Below, one piece after another: positions 15,722 to 23,187 of a DNA stretch of 49,944 nucleotides. Numbering within the stretch: position 1 is the first letter of the stretch; every line of letters begins with the position of its first letter. A program made the position numbers and the translations under genes. The notes under the pieces are model-generated. The model did not search any database and was not told the DNA's origin. It was given only the letters and a program-made list of their open reading frames with translations. The DNA comes from Alphaproteobacteria bacterium (GTDB lineage Bacteria; Pseudomonadota; Alphaproteobacteria; RF32; CAG-239): NCBI GenBank assembly GCA_016288295.1, contig JAEEYV010000024.1, positions 1-49,944 of the forward strand, in the 5' to 3' direction.

Positions 15722-15798
15722 TGGTCGGAGTGACTGGATTCGAACCAGCGACTTCTTGCACCCCATGCAAGCGCTCTACCAGGCTGAACTACACTCCG
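15722..15798 (-). tRNA. tRNA-Pro (anticodon GGG)
   Basis: 77-nt tRNA on the minus strand. The acceptor stem CGGAGTG pairs with CACTCCG. The D-loop carries AGCCTGGTAGAG, the anticodon arm CTTGC-ATGGGGT-GCAAG gives anticodon GGG, and the T-arm has GGTTCGAATCC. The 3' CCA is encoded at 15722-15724. Its 3' end faces the DUF262 gene, the side on which islands usually integrate. Confidence 0.96.
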
Positions 15799-15914
15799 AT
15801 AATCCTCTCTATATATCCGCCGACTGGAAAATGCAAGCAAAAAAATCAGGTTGCCTTTTATAAAAACATTTGCTACTATTTCAATAACGATACTAATCAT
15901 TTAAATATTATTTT

Positions 15915-16364
15915 ATGAAAGATTTAGAAACTTCAATTAGAGATAAGTACCAAAAACAATTTGGACACTCTGTGGACGAAGCAGGCTATACGATACTTCG
16001 TACTGAGGGATACCCTTATATAGCCATTTTAGGCTCAGATGAGGCATTGGATGCATGGGAAAAAGCCCAAGATTTGCGCGAAAAACTAAACATCTTCCAG
16101 ATTCTATTTTGGATTGTTTTTGGCGTATCATTTATAGTAGGACTATGCTGTGAAGTGCACTACTTTCGCATGATTGTGGCAGCTCATGCTCTATGCTATA
16201 GTATCGTATGGATGTTATTGTGTTACATTTTCTTCTGGAGAGTCTCCAAGCTCTACCACAGCCGGATTAATCCGCTTGAGAATGTTTACAAGGGAGAAAT
16301 ACTGTTTTACAACGGCAGAACCTTCACCGAAGACGAAACTTTTGCCGAACAGGAAAAACAGTAA
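15915..16364 (+). CDS. Hypothetical membrane protein, two TM segments
   Basis: 149-residue protein with a soluble N-terminal part of about 57 residues, two hydrophobic helices (about 58-80 and 86-110) and a charged C-terminal tail. No signal peptide or known domain was recognised. There is no clear Shine-Dalgarno before the ATG; the leader is almost pure A/T. It ends just before a good terminator and faces the convergent gene at 16415. Function unknown. Confidence 0.6.
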   Translation: MKDLETSIRDKYQKQFGHSVDEAGYTILRTEGYPYIAILGSDEALDAWEKAQDLREKLNIFQILFWIVFGVSFIVGLCCEVHYFRMIVAAHALCYSIVWMLLCYIFFWRVSKLYHSRINPLENVYKGEILFYNGRTFTEDETFAEQEKQ

Positions 16365-16372
16365 CTGTATTA

Positions 16373-16410
16373 CCAAAAACCTCGCCACCGATAGGTTGCG
16401 AGGTTTTTGG
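16373..16410. terminator. Intrinsic terminator between convergent genes
   Basis: CCAAAAACCTCGC (16373-16385) pairs perfectly with GCGAGGTTTTTGG (16398-16410), followed by a T-run on the plus strand. On the minus strand it lies beyond the stop of the gene at 16415. Confidence 0.85.
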
Positions 16411-16414
16411 TTTT

Positions 16415-16870
16415 TTATTTTTCTCTGATATTCTTATAAAAACTTATAAAAAACAACGTCAAAGAGGTAAAGAAGAGTATAACACTGGCTACCGCGCCAC
16501 CGACACATAGCCACATTGGTGGATTGATATAAAAGATTGCATAAACTCCCAATATTACCGCTGCCACAAAAGGTATAACTAGCTGATTAGGTGAAATTTT
16601 TATCTTAAAACTTAATACAGCCATAATTGCATCAATTGCCAACAACCATAACACCTCTACAACAACAACCAAATAAGCGACTTTTCCGCTTTCATGCCAA
16701 GGTGACATCTCAAAATCAGCCGTGTATATAATAAATGTATTATAAATCAGCGTTAGCATTATCAAGTTTAGTGCAATATAAAACAGTTGATATAACCGCT
16801 TATTGTCAATCATAAAAATCGCGGCAATCAAAATTGTGCAAGCAATAATTAAAGGCATCTTAAACTCCAC
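16415..16870 (-). CDS. Hypothetical multi-pass membrane protein
   Basis: 151-residue very hydrophobic protein with about five transmembrane segments: 5-20, 27-50, 64-88, 95-113 and 118-144. No catalytic or transporter motif is visible. It follows holC by 17 bp on the same strand and is the last gene of the hflK-hflC-degP-holC operon. Function unknown; its presence in a quality-control operon may be coincidental. Confidence 0.6.
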   Translation of the reverse strand: MEFKMPLIIACTILIAAIFMIDNKRLYQLFYIALNLIMLTLIYNTFIIYTADFEMSPWHESGKVAYLVVVVEVLWLLAIDAIMAVLSFKIKISPNQLVIPFVAAVILGVYAIFYINPPMWLCVGGAVASVILFFTSLTLFFISFYKNIREK

Positions 16871-16887
16871 ATTTCAAAGATTATCAG

Positions 16888-17343
16888 TTATCCCTTTTGT
16901 TCCCACGCTCCATTAGGGTTTTGTTGCCAATAAAAAATTTCCGAACCGTTATTTTTCAGCTCTTTCCAAAAGGCTCTAGCTTTTTCCAAAGTTTCTTTTG
17001 AATTTCCATCAAAAATGTTAAAAACTCGTTCAAAGTTAGAAATTTCTTCTAACTCGGCACTTGCTCCATCAACCAAAAACAAAAACTCGGCATTATTTGG
17101 ATTATCAACTCCGGCTGTCAGCCAAATAGGTTGCTTGTCTGCAACGCCGTCTTTTTTGCTACCATGGGGTAAAAAAGACTGATCTTCATAACTCCATAGC
17201 CAGCTGTTCAAAAACTCCACGCGTTCCTCGTTTCCAACGCGAACAACAACTCGTTTTCCTGTACCATAAGCCTTTTCGAGTAGTTTAGGTAAAACGTCCT
17301 CGAGTTTTTTACTCTGCAGATGATAAAAGTCAACTCTACTCAT
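16888..17343 (-). CDS. holC: DNA polymerase III chi subunit
   Basis: 151-residue clamp-loader accessory protein that links DNA polymerase III to single-strand binding protein. The N-terminal DFYHLQSKKLEDVLPKLLEKA, the ERVEFLNSWLWSY segment (about 41-53), FLPHGSKKD and QPIWLT are all typical of HolC. Length is normal. Its start overlaps the end of degP by 8 bases, so the two are probably translationally coupled. Confidence 0.9.
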   Translation of the reverse strand: MSRVDFYHLQSKKLEDVLPKLLEKAYGTGKRVVVRVGNEERVEFLNSWLWSYEDQSFLPHGSKKDGVADKQPIWLTAGVDNPNNAEFLFLVDGASAELEEISNFERVFNIFDGNSKETLEKARAFWKELKNNGSEIFYWQQNPNGAWEQKG

Positions 17344-18754
17344 GTTTTTTAAGCTTTACAGATACGGCCGAGATAGTTCCCTGGTCCTGATTTTGTAACA
17401 TCAACATAACCGGGCGGTTGTTTTCTTGATGAGCCTCTTTAATGTATCCTAATGCTGCCTCGGTAGTCATAACGTCCTTTTTATCAATTTTCAGAACAAC
17501 ATCACCTTTTTTAACACCTTGTGCAGCGGCATCCGAATTAGCTTCAACATTAGTAACAACCAGTCCCATTGTAACCGGAGACAGCCCGAAAGCTTTTAAC
17601 AATTCCGGTGTAATTTCCTCAAGCTTAATACCTATTTCATACAGTAAGCGGTCATTATCCTGCATTTGTGTCGGCATTGTCGGTTTACTGATATCGGGGG
17701 CTGCAGGCATTTCCTCAACTTTAACATCAATAGTCATTACTTCGCCGTTACGCCAAATTAAAAGAGATATATCTTTTCCTATTGGGCTCTCTGCTACCAT
17801 GCGCGAAAAATCTTTTGAGCGACTGATTTCAGTTTCACCCAAATTTAAAATTACATCTCCGACCGTAACTCCAGCTTTTGCCGCCGGGCTGTTTTCAGTA
17901 ACGGCCGACACAATCACCCCTTGTTTATCTTTCAAGTTCATTGATTCAGCCGTTTCATGATTATTCGCCTGAATTTTTATTCCAATCCAACCGCGCTTTA
18001 CCTTTCCGGTTTGCTCCAACTGACTGATAATCCAGCCTGCAGTATTAATTGGAATAGCGAACCCTACGCCCATACTGTTTCCTGTAGTAGAGAACAACGC
18101 GGTATTAATACCTATTACTTCCCCTTTCATATTAAACATTGGCCCCCCGGAACTTCCTTGGTTTATGGAAGCATCTGTTTGAATAAAGTTATCATAAGGA
18201 CCGGCGGCAATATCTCGTGATTTTGCCGAAACAATACCGGCACTGACACTTCCACCCAACCCGAAAGGATTGCCGATTGATAATACCCAGTCTCCAATCC
18301 TAAGCTCATCTGAATTTCCAAACACAGCCTTACTTAATTCAAATGGTGGTTCAATTTTTATTAGAGCCAGATCGGTTTTTTCATCTCCGCCGATGATATC
18401 TGCCTCAACTTCGGTGTTATCAAATAGCACGACGTTAATTGAACTGGCATTTTCAATCACGTGATAGTTGGTTATAATATACCCTTGCTCATCAATGATA
18501 AAGCCTGATCCCAACGCCTGCCTGAACTCGGTAGTACCGTTCTCATCAATCTGCGCAGCAGCTGTTTCTCCGTCTGCATCATCGGGTAGGGCGACATCAA
18601 TTTTTTCACTTTTTTGCAGTGTCGAAATATTGACTACTGTCGGTAACAGTCTTTCTGCCAAATCCGCAAAAGAAGGAAAACCGTTTTGCGCTCTGGCATT
18701 ATTTCCTGACACTAATAAAGCAATTCCTACAATATAACCAATTTTTTTGAGCAT
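17336..18754 (-). CDS. degP: DegP/Do-family periplasmic serine protease
   Basis: 472-residue periplasmic protease-chaperone. A signal peptide (1-22, ending ARAQ) precedes the trypsin-like domain with His98 (TNYHV), Asp128 (KTDLAL) and Ser202 (GSSGGP). Two PDZ domains follow at about 245-345 and 370-465. It acts on misfolded envelope proteins. It sits 1 bp after hflC, in the conserved alphaproteobacterial order hflK-hflC-degP, which joins membrane and periplasmic quality control. MucD or DegQ type naming is equally possible. Confidence 0.93.
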   Translation of the reverse strand: MLKKIGYIVGIALLVSGNNARAQNGFPSFADLAERLLPTVVNISTLQKSEKIDVALPDDADGETAAAQIDENGTTEFRQALGSGFIIDEQGYIITNYHVIENASSINVVLFDNTEVEADIIGGDEKTDLALIKIEPPFELSKAVFGNSDELRIGDWVLSIGNPFGLGGSVSAGIVSAKSRDIAAGPYDNFIQTDASINQGSSGGPMFNMKGEVIGINTALFSTTGNSMGVGFAIPINTAGWIISQLEQTGKVKRGWIGIKIQANNHETAESMNLKDKQGVIVSAVTENSPAAKAGVTVGDVILNLGETEISRSKDFSRMVAESPIGKDISLLIWRNGEVMTIDVKVEEMPAAPDISKPTMPTQMQDNDRLLYEIGIKLEEITPELLKAFGLSPVTMGLVVTNVEANSDAAAQGVKKGDVVLKIDKKDVMTTEAALGYIKEAHQENNRPVMLMLQNQDQGTISAVSVKLKKHE

Positions 18755-18755
18755 T

Positions 18756-19622
18756 TTACTTCATAGCCTTTCTAAAGAAATGAAAGAATTCACTATCCGG
18801 TGACAATACCATTGAAGACTTTCCATCGGTAAGTGAGTTTTTATACGCCTCAAGTGAACGATAGAAGTTAAAGAACTCAATATCTTTTCCTGCGGCATTG
18901 TTCCAGATTTCGATGGCTTTTTCATCGCCTTGACCACGGATAATCTGTGCCTGTTTTTCAGCATCAGCCAGAATAATTGTTTTTTCCTTATCAGCGCTGG
19001 CTTTGATTTTTTGAGCTTCTTGGCTACCTTGAGCGCGGAACTCCTTTGCTTCTCTTTCTCGTTCTGTTTTCATACGAGCATTGATTGCCTGCAAGACCTC
19101 TAATGGCAAATCGGCTCTTCTTATACGTACATCAGCCACACTAACTCCGATTTGAGTAGCATCGATTTTAACTGCACTACTAATATCGTTCATAATTTTA
19201 GTACGTTTTTCCGAAAGTAATTCTTGCAACGTAATACGTCCCAAAATTTTACGTACTGATGAATTAACAATTTCAGCTAACTTGCTTTGAGCCTGCTGTT
19301 CGGTACGTACGGTTTTATAAAACTTAATCGGATCGACAATCTGATAACGTGTAAAGCTATCAACATCCAAACGTTTTTTATCGTTCAACACTACTTCTTG
19401 TGCCGGAGGATCAAGGTTAAGCAATCTTTTATCATAAAAAATCACATTTTGAATAAACGGAATTTTCATCTTTAACCCCGGATCCTGTACCAAACGAACC
19501 GGACGCCCGAATTGCAGAACAATTGCCTGTTCAGCCTGATTGACGATATACACGCTGGTCCCAATCAAAAATACAACTATCAGTACAATACCGCCCCAGA
19601 AAATTTTCATTTTATCTTTCAT
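18756..19622 (-). CDS. hflC: FtsH protease modulator HflC
   Basis: 288-residue SPFH-family membrane protein that forms a cage with HflK around the FtsH protease. One N-terminal transmembrane helix (about 7-27) is followed by the SPFH domain, with QAIVLQFGRPVR, and a coiled-coil rich in Glu, Lys and Ala (about 180-235). Length matches the family. It follows hflK by 11 bp and is followed by degP after 1 bp. Confidence 0.94.
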   Translation of the reverse strand: MKDKMKIFWGGIVLIVVFLIGTSVYIVNQAEQAIVLQFGRPVRLVQDPGLKMKIPFIQNVIFYDKRLLNLDPPAQEVVLNDKKRLDVDSFTRYQIVDPIKFYKTVRTEQQAQSKLAEIVNSSVRKILGRITLQELLSEKRTKIMNDISSAVKIDATQIGVSVADVRIRRADLPLEVLQAINARMKTEREREAKEFRAQGSQEAQKIKASADKEKTIILADAEKQAQIIRGQGDEKAIEIWNNAAGKDIEFFNFYRSLEAYKNSLTDGKSSMVLSPDSEFFHFFRKAMK

Positions 19623-19633
19623 TATTTTATCTC

Positions 19634-20662
19634 CTATTTAACAGTGTTTAGCGGTAACACCGGCAATACATTAGATCCCTTGGCTGATGGATCGATGATA
19701 ATTCGGTCAGATTTTTTCAAAACTTCTTCCATAGTTTCAAGATACAACCTGCGTACAGTAACATCTTTTCCCTTTTGATAAGCCTTGTATACCGAATTAA
19801 AACGATCAGCCTCACCGGTAGCCTTGTTTACAACAGCCTGGTTATAAGCCTCGGCACTTTGCAAAATTTGCGAAGCCTGACCCCTGGCATTAGGTACAAC
19901 TTCGTTTCTATATGCTTCGGCCTCATTTTTGAAACGTTCTTTATCGGCTTTGGCGCGTTGCACTTCGTTGAAAGCATCAACCACCTGTTGTGGAGGATCA
20001 GCTTTTTGCAATTTTACACGCACAATCTCAACACCCGATCCAAAATCATCCAAGACTCTTTGCAGTTCAGCTTTGGTATCATCTTCAACTTTACCACGGT
20101 CGCCGGAAATAATCGGCATCATTTGTGATTGTCCTACAATTTCGCGCAAAACTGATTGTGCAGCAACCCGAACGGTCTGTTCTGGCTCACGCATATTGAA
20201 CAAAAAGTCCTTAGCATTTTTAATACGCCAAACGATTGTGAGGTTAATGTCGACAATATTTTCATCACCGGTCAGCATATGAGTTTCCGTAAATGCATTA
20301 TCGCGATAGTTACGGTTGTATGATCCGTCATTTACCCCCAAATTGATACTGCGTTCCTGGGTCATGCTGACCTTATAAACTTCCTCAATCGGGTAGGGCA
20401 GGTGATAATGCAAACCCGGCTCGGTGGTGTCGACGTATTTTCCAAAACGCAAAACCACGCCGTTTTCATTGGTTTGTACCTGATAAAATCCGGTTAGTGC
20501 CCACAAAACCACAACAATAATCACCCACATCATCGGGCTTATATTGATTTTTGGTGTTTTTGGTTTTGAGATTTTTTTGAATTTTATAACTTTTTCACCT
20601 TTATTGTCATTCCAAGGTGTTTCGGGATCATCATCGTCCCAAGGACTTTTGGTGTTTGCCAT
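19634..20662 (-). CDS. hflK: FtsH protease modulator HflK
   Basis: 342-residue partner of HflC. The N-terminus is rich in Asp, Pro and Trp (SPWDDDDPETPWND), a hallmark of HflK, followed by a single transmembrane helix (about 42-62), the SPFH domain (NGVVLRFGKYV) and a coiled coil. It is the first gene of the minus-strand operon and is divergent from mrp at 20768, with the two promoters sharing about 105 bp. Confidence 0.95.
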   Translation of the reverse strand: MANTKSPWDDDDPETPWNDNKGEKVIKFKKISKPKTPKINISPMMWVIIVVVLWALTGFYQVQTNENGVVLRFGKYVDTTEPGLHYHLPYPIEEVYKVSMTQERSINLGVNDGSYNRNYRDNAFTETHMLTGDENIVDINLTIVWRIKNAKDFLFNMREPEQTVRVAAQSVLREIVGQSQMMPIISGDRGKVEDDTKAELQRVLDDFGSGVEIVRVKLQKADPPQQVVDAFNEVQRAKADKERFKNEAEAYRNEVVPNARGQASQILQSAEAYNQAVVNKATGEADRFNSVYKAYQKGKDVTVRRLYLETMEEVLKKSDRIIIDPSAKGSNVLPVLPLNTVK

Positions 20663-20689
20663 ATTTTACCTCATTCACAGTTTATTTTG

Positions 20690-20717
20690 TTGCATTTACC
20701 CAAATATATAATATAAA
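20690..20717 (+). promoter_or_regulatory. Probable promoter of mrp
   Basis: TTGCAT at 20690-20695, a 16-bp spacer and TATAAA at 20712-20717, about 50 bp before the ATG at 20768. Confidence 0.4.
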
Positions 20718-20767
20718 CATTCTAAAGACAATTTAAGGATTTCACATATCAACAGGAGAGCAAAAAT

Positions 20768-21757
20768 ATGGCGGAAACAGAGGAAATCAAATCTTTTGTA
20801 CTCAAATATTTTAGTCAGGAGAACATTGATAGTATAAATATTTTTAATGGTCGCGCCATTGTAACATTGGTTAATACCCCTGAAAATCAAGACAAAGCCA
20901 ATTCCCTAAAACAAGAGCTTCTTCAGCTGGAGGGGATTTCTAAAGCCTCAATTGTTTTTACCGCAATAAAAGATGATGAAAATGACCATCATTGGAAAAT
21001 ACGCGGTGTAAAGAAGATTATTGCCGTTGCCTCGGGTAAAGGCGGTGTCGGCAAATCGACAACAGCCGTCAATATTGCACTTGCACTCAAGCGGCTGGGG
21101 CAGAATGTTGCTCTGTTTGATGCCGATATTTACGGTCCGTCAGTTCCGACCATGCTCAATTATGAAGGATTAACGCCAATCTCCAAAGACGGCAAAACCT
21201 TTGAGCCTTTTGAAGTCATGGGCTTGCAGACCATGTCAATCGGCACATTGATAGACCGTAATACTCCGTTGATTTGGCGCGGTCCCAAAGCCTGCGGGGC
21301 TTTACAACAACTATTGTCTGATGTCAATTGGGACAATATTGATGTTATGGTTATTGATATGCCTCCCGGCACCGGTGACATTCAAATTACTTTGTCGCAG
21401 CAGGTTCATATCAACGGTGCGGTTATTATTTCTACTCCGCAGGACATAGCTCTTATTGATGCCGTCAAGGGGGTAAATATGTTCAAAGCGGTAAACGTTC
21501 CGATTTTGGGCATTGTTGAAAACATGAGCTATCACATCTGTGAAAAATGCGGTCATAAAGAATATATTTTCGGTGAACACGGAGCCGAGGACACAGCGGC
21601 TAAAATCGGCGTTGATTTCCTGGGGGCAGTTCCGCTCAATATCAAAATCCGCAGCCAAGCTGATGCCGGCACCCCGATTGTTGAAGCCGAACCCGATGGC
21701 GAGTTTGCCAGGGCATACCTTAGCATTGCTGCAAATATCATCAAAAAGCTTAATTAA
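20768..21757 (+). CDS. mrp: Mrp/ApbC iron-sulfur cluster carrier ATPase
   Basis: 329-residue P-loop protein that carries and delivers Fe-S clusters. An N-terminal DUF59-like domain (about 1-65) precedes the deviant Walker A SGKGGVGKST (89-98) and the FDADIYGPSVPTM switch region. The CxxC motif (ICEKCGH, about 257-263), which binds the bridging cluster, is present. GGAGAG ends about 9 bases before the ATG. An intrinsic terminator follows at 21770. Confidence 0.94.
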   Translation: MAETEEIKSFVLKYFSQENIDSINIFNGRAIVTLVNTPENQDKANSLKQELLQLEGISKASIVFTAIKDDENDHHWKIRGVKKIIAVASGKGGVGKSTTAVNIALALKRLGQNVALFDADIYGPSVPTMLNYEGLTPISKDGKTFEPFEVMGLQTMSIGTLIDRNTPLIWRGPKACGALQQLLSDVNWDNIDVMVIDMPPGTGDIQITLSQQVHINGAVIISTPQDIALIDAVKGVNMFKAVNVPILGIVENMSYHICEKCGHKEYIFGEHGAEDTAAKIGVDFLGAVPLNIKIRSQADAGTPIVEAEPDGEFARAYLSIAANIIKKLN

Positions 21758-21769
21758 TTTTTTAAAACG

Positions 21770-21809
21770 CAAATTCCGCCGAGCTCACACCCGACGGAAT
21801 TTGTTTTTT
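21770..21809 (+). terminator. Intrinsic terminator of mrp
   Basis: CAAATTCCGCCG pairs with CGACGGAATTTG (one mismatch), followed by six Ts. A nearly identical hairpin recurs at 22571, part of a local duplication. Confidence 0.8.
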
Positions 21810-21819
21810 AAGTTCTTAA

Positions 21820-22314
21820 TTATAGCAATTTACTTAATTCTGAAAAGATATAGCCAAGAAGACAAAATGCAACTACCGTCCAAATAATGCCAGTGTAATC
21901 ACTATTATACTTAGCCACTTCTTCTTCCGCTACATTCCAAAGAAACCGGAGCACGAAGAAACCAAAAAACGATGCAAATATGATATTACCTATTATTGTC
22001 ATCGTTGATTGTGATATAGACACACTAGGTTGCAGCTCAGGCAAGGGCAATAACGGTAAACAAAGCCACACGACAACAGCCGTAACTGCCACAATAAGCC
22101 ATGTGTACAGATAAGTGCCTTTTCGCGAACCAACAGATCTTTCATCATCATTATGAATAAGCAAATCAATAAGAAGAATTGCCAATCCGATAACAACGGT
22201 GACGGCGCCAAGATGCAAGCATGACATAACAGAAAATGCCCTCCCGACAAGGATAATAATAATCCCCAGTAATGCCAACCAATGCTTTTTCAAAAATTTA
22301 ATACATTTCTTCAT
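21820..22314 (-). CDS. Hypothetical membrane protein, paralog 1
   Basis: 164-residue inner-membrane protein with about five hydrophobic segments. Its N-terminus (KKHWLALLGIIIILV) and the LLIDLLIHNDDE segment near residue 50 are shared with the protein encoded at 22632-22958, so the two are diverged tandem copies. The later part, with three further helices, is not shared. A sigma70-like promoter lies at 22346-22374. Function unknown. Confidence 0.65.
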   Translation of the reverse strand: MKKCIKFLKKHWLALLGIIIILVGRAFSVMSCLHLGAVTVVIGLAILLIDLLIHNDDERSVGSRKGTYLYTWLIVAVTAVVVWLCLPLLPLPELQPSVSISQSTMTIIGNIIFASFFGFFVLRFLWNVAEEEVAKYNSDYTGIIWTVVAFCLLGYIFSELSKLL

Positions 22315-22345
22315 AAAAATTCGATTTAATAATTGATTTTACAAC

Positions 22346-22374
22346 ACTATAGCACCTTTTTGACAAAAAGTCAA
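22346..22374 (-). promoter_or_regulatory. Promoter of membrane paralog 1
   Basis: On the minus strand TTGACT (22369-22374), a 17-bp spacer and TATAGT (22346-22351). The -35 lies in a small palindrome (TTGACTTTTTGTCAA) that is repeated before paralog 2. Confidence 0.7.
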
Positions 22375-22397
22375 AGAAATTCTCAGCGTGAACAGTC

Positions 22398-22423
22398 GCC
22401 TCCAAAGATAAATCTTTGAGGCC
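22398..22423. repeat. Short inverted repeat (hairpin)
   Basis: AAAGAT/ATCTTT with flanking GCCTC/GAGGC forms a tight hairpin with a two-base loop. It lies among the palindromic repeats and does not belong to a gene. Confidence 0.45.
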
Positions 22424-22449
22424 AATCAATCTTCAATTTTTTCTAACAA

Positions 22450-22488
22450 GTCATCCCTCGTTTTCGCCAGAAAACGTCCAGGGATCTT
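22450..22488 (+). repeat. Dispersed palindromic element, copy A
   Basis: Begins GTCATCCCTCG, has a CGTTTT/AAAACG inner stem and ends GTCCAGGGATCTT. The same core occurs inverted at 22509-22552 and direct at 23077-23113. The layout is that of REP/RPE-like bacterial palindromic elements. Confidence 0.65.
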
Positions 22489-22508
22489 CAAATTTTTTTA
22501 AAAAAACA

Positions 22509-22552
22509 CGGTAGATGCCCTGACGATTTTGGCGGGCAAAATCGAGGCATGA
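22509..22552 (-). repeat. Dispersed palindromic element, copy B (inverted)
   Basis: Read on the minus strand it begins GTCATGCCTCG, has an ATTTTG/CAAAAT inner stem around GCCCGC and ends GTCAGGGCATCTA. The differences from copy A are compensatory or in the loop, so stem pairing is kept. Confidence 0.6.
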
Positions 22553-22570
22553 CAGTATATTTTAAAAACG

Positions 22571-22603
22571 CAAATTCCGCCGAGCCTACGCCCGACGGAA
22601 TTT
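22571..22603. terminator. Duplicated terminator hairpin
   Basis: CAAATTCCGCCG and CGACGGAATTT match the mrp terminator at 21770 almost exactly. It now lies downstream of the minus-strand gene at 22632 and has a poorer T-tract. It marks the left edge of a local duplication. Confidence 0.6.
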
Positions 22604-22631
22604 ATCGTTTAAGTTTCAATCGCACAGTTAT

Positions 22632-22958
22632 TTATTGCGTTAATGCTATTCTCATCAGTTCAACAAATGTGATAAGTACGTATATAGCAGCAATAACAAC
22701 TATAAGACCACGATAATAAGCACCCAAGTTAAGACCATCATCGCCACTGTCAAACGTATCATTCAGAGTTGATTGCGAAGTTGGAATTTTTACTTTATCA
22801 TCGTTATTAATCAGTAGATCAGCAAGAACCAATAACAGTCCCACTAAAGCGCAGACACCACCTTGACGCAGTGTTAACAAAAAAGAAACTACCAGGCTGA
22901 CAAGGATAACAATAATCCCCAGTAATGCCAACCAATGCTTTTTGATAAAAGTTATCAT
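22632..22958 (-). CDS. Hypothetical membrane protein, paralog 2
   Basis: 108-residue membrane protein with three hydrophobic segments (about 8-28, 33-50 and 82-100). It shares KKHWLALLGI and LADLLINNDD with the 164-residue protein at 21820 and lacks that protein's extra helices. Its promoter (22995-23022) and downstream hairpin also resemble those of paralog 1, so the whole unit was duplicated and then diverged or was shortened. Function unknown. Confidence 0.6.
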   Translation of the reverse strand: MITFIKKHWLALLGIIVILVSLVVSFLLTLRQGGVCALVGLLLVLADLLINNDDKVKIPTSQSTLNDTFDSGDDGLNLGAYYRGLIVVIAAIYVLITFVELMRIALTQ

Positions 22959-22994
22959 ACGAAATAATTTATAGTTAATAATTAATTTTATTGC

Positions 22995-23022
22995 ATGCTA
23001 ATACTTTTTGACAAAAAGTCAA
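22995..23022 (-). promoter_or_regulatory. Promoter of membrane paralog 2
   Basis: On the minus strand TTGACT (23017-23022), a 16-bp spacer and TAGCAT (22995-23000). The -35 and the start of the spacer match the paralog 1 promoter. Confidence 0.55.
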
Positions 23023-23047
23023 CAAAAAATCCGATGAAGAACTACAG

Positions 23048-23066
23048 GTCATTCCTCATTTTTGCT
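23048..23066 (+). repeat. Partial palindromic element
   Basis: GTCATTCCTCATTTTTGCT matches the left half of the dispersed element and stops there, 11 bp before full copy C. Confidence 0.5.
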
Positions 23067-23076
23067 CTTACTAATT

Positions 23077-23113
23077 GTCATTCCTCGTTTTTGCTAGAAA
23101 ACGTCCAGGGATT
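23077..23113 (+). repeat. Dispersed palindromic element, copy C
   Basis: Begins GTCATTCCTCG, has CGTTTTTGCTAGAAAACG as a stem-loop and ends GTCCAGGGAT. Best match to copy A. Confidence 0.65.
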
Positions 23114-23187
23114 TTTAATTTAGATGTCTCGACTATTCCTAAAGAAACCGTGTTTGTTCCTTAAAATATCATCAAGCCACGTTTAAT

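Noticed and set aside
15721-15800. Attachment site repeat of the tRNA-Pro end
   Set aside because: No second copy of the T-arm/acceptor end was found near the left edge of the island by eye, so no att sites are reported.
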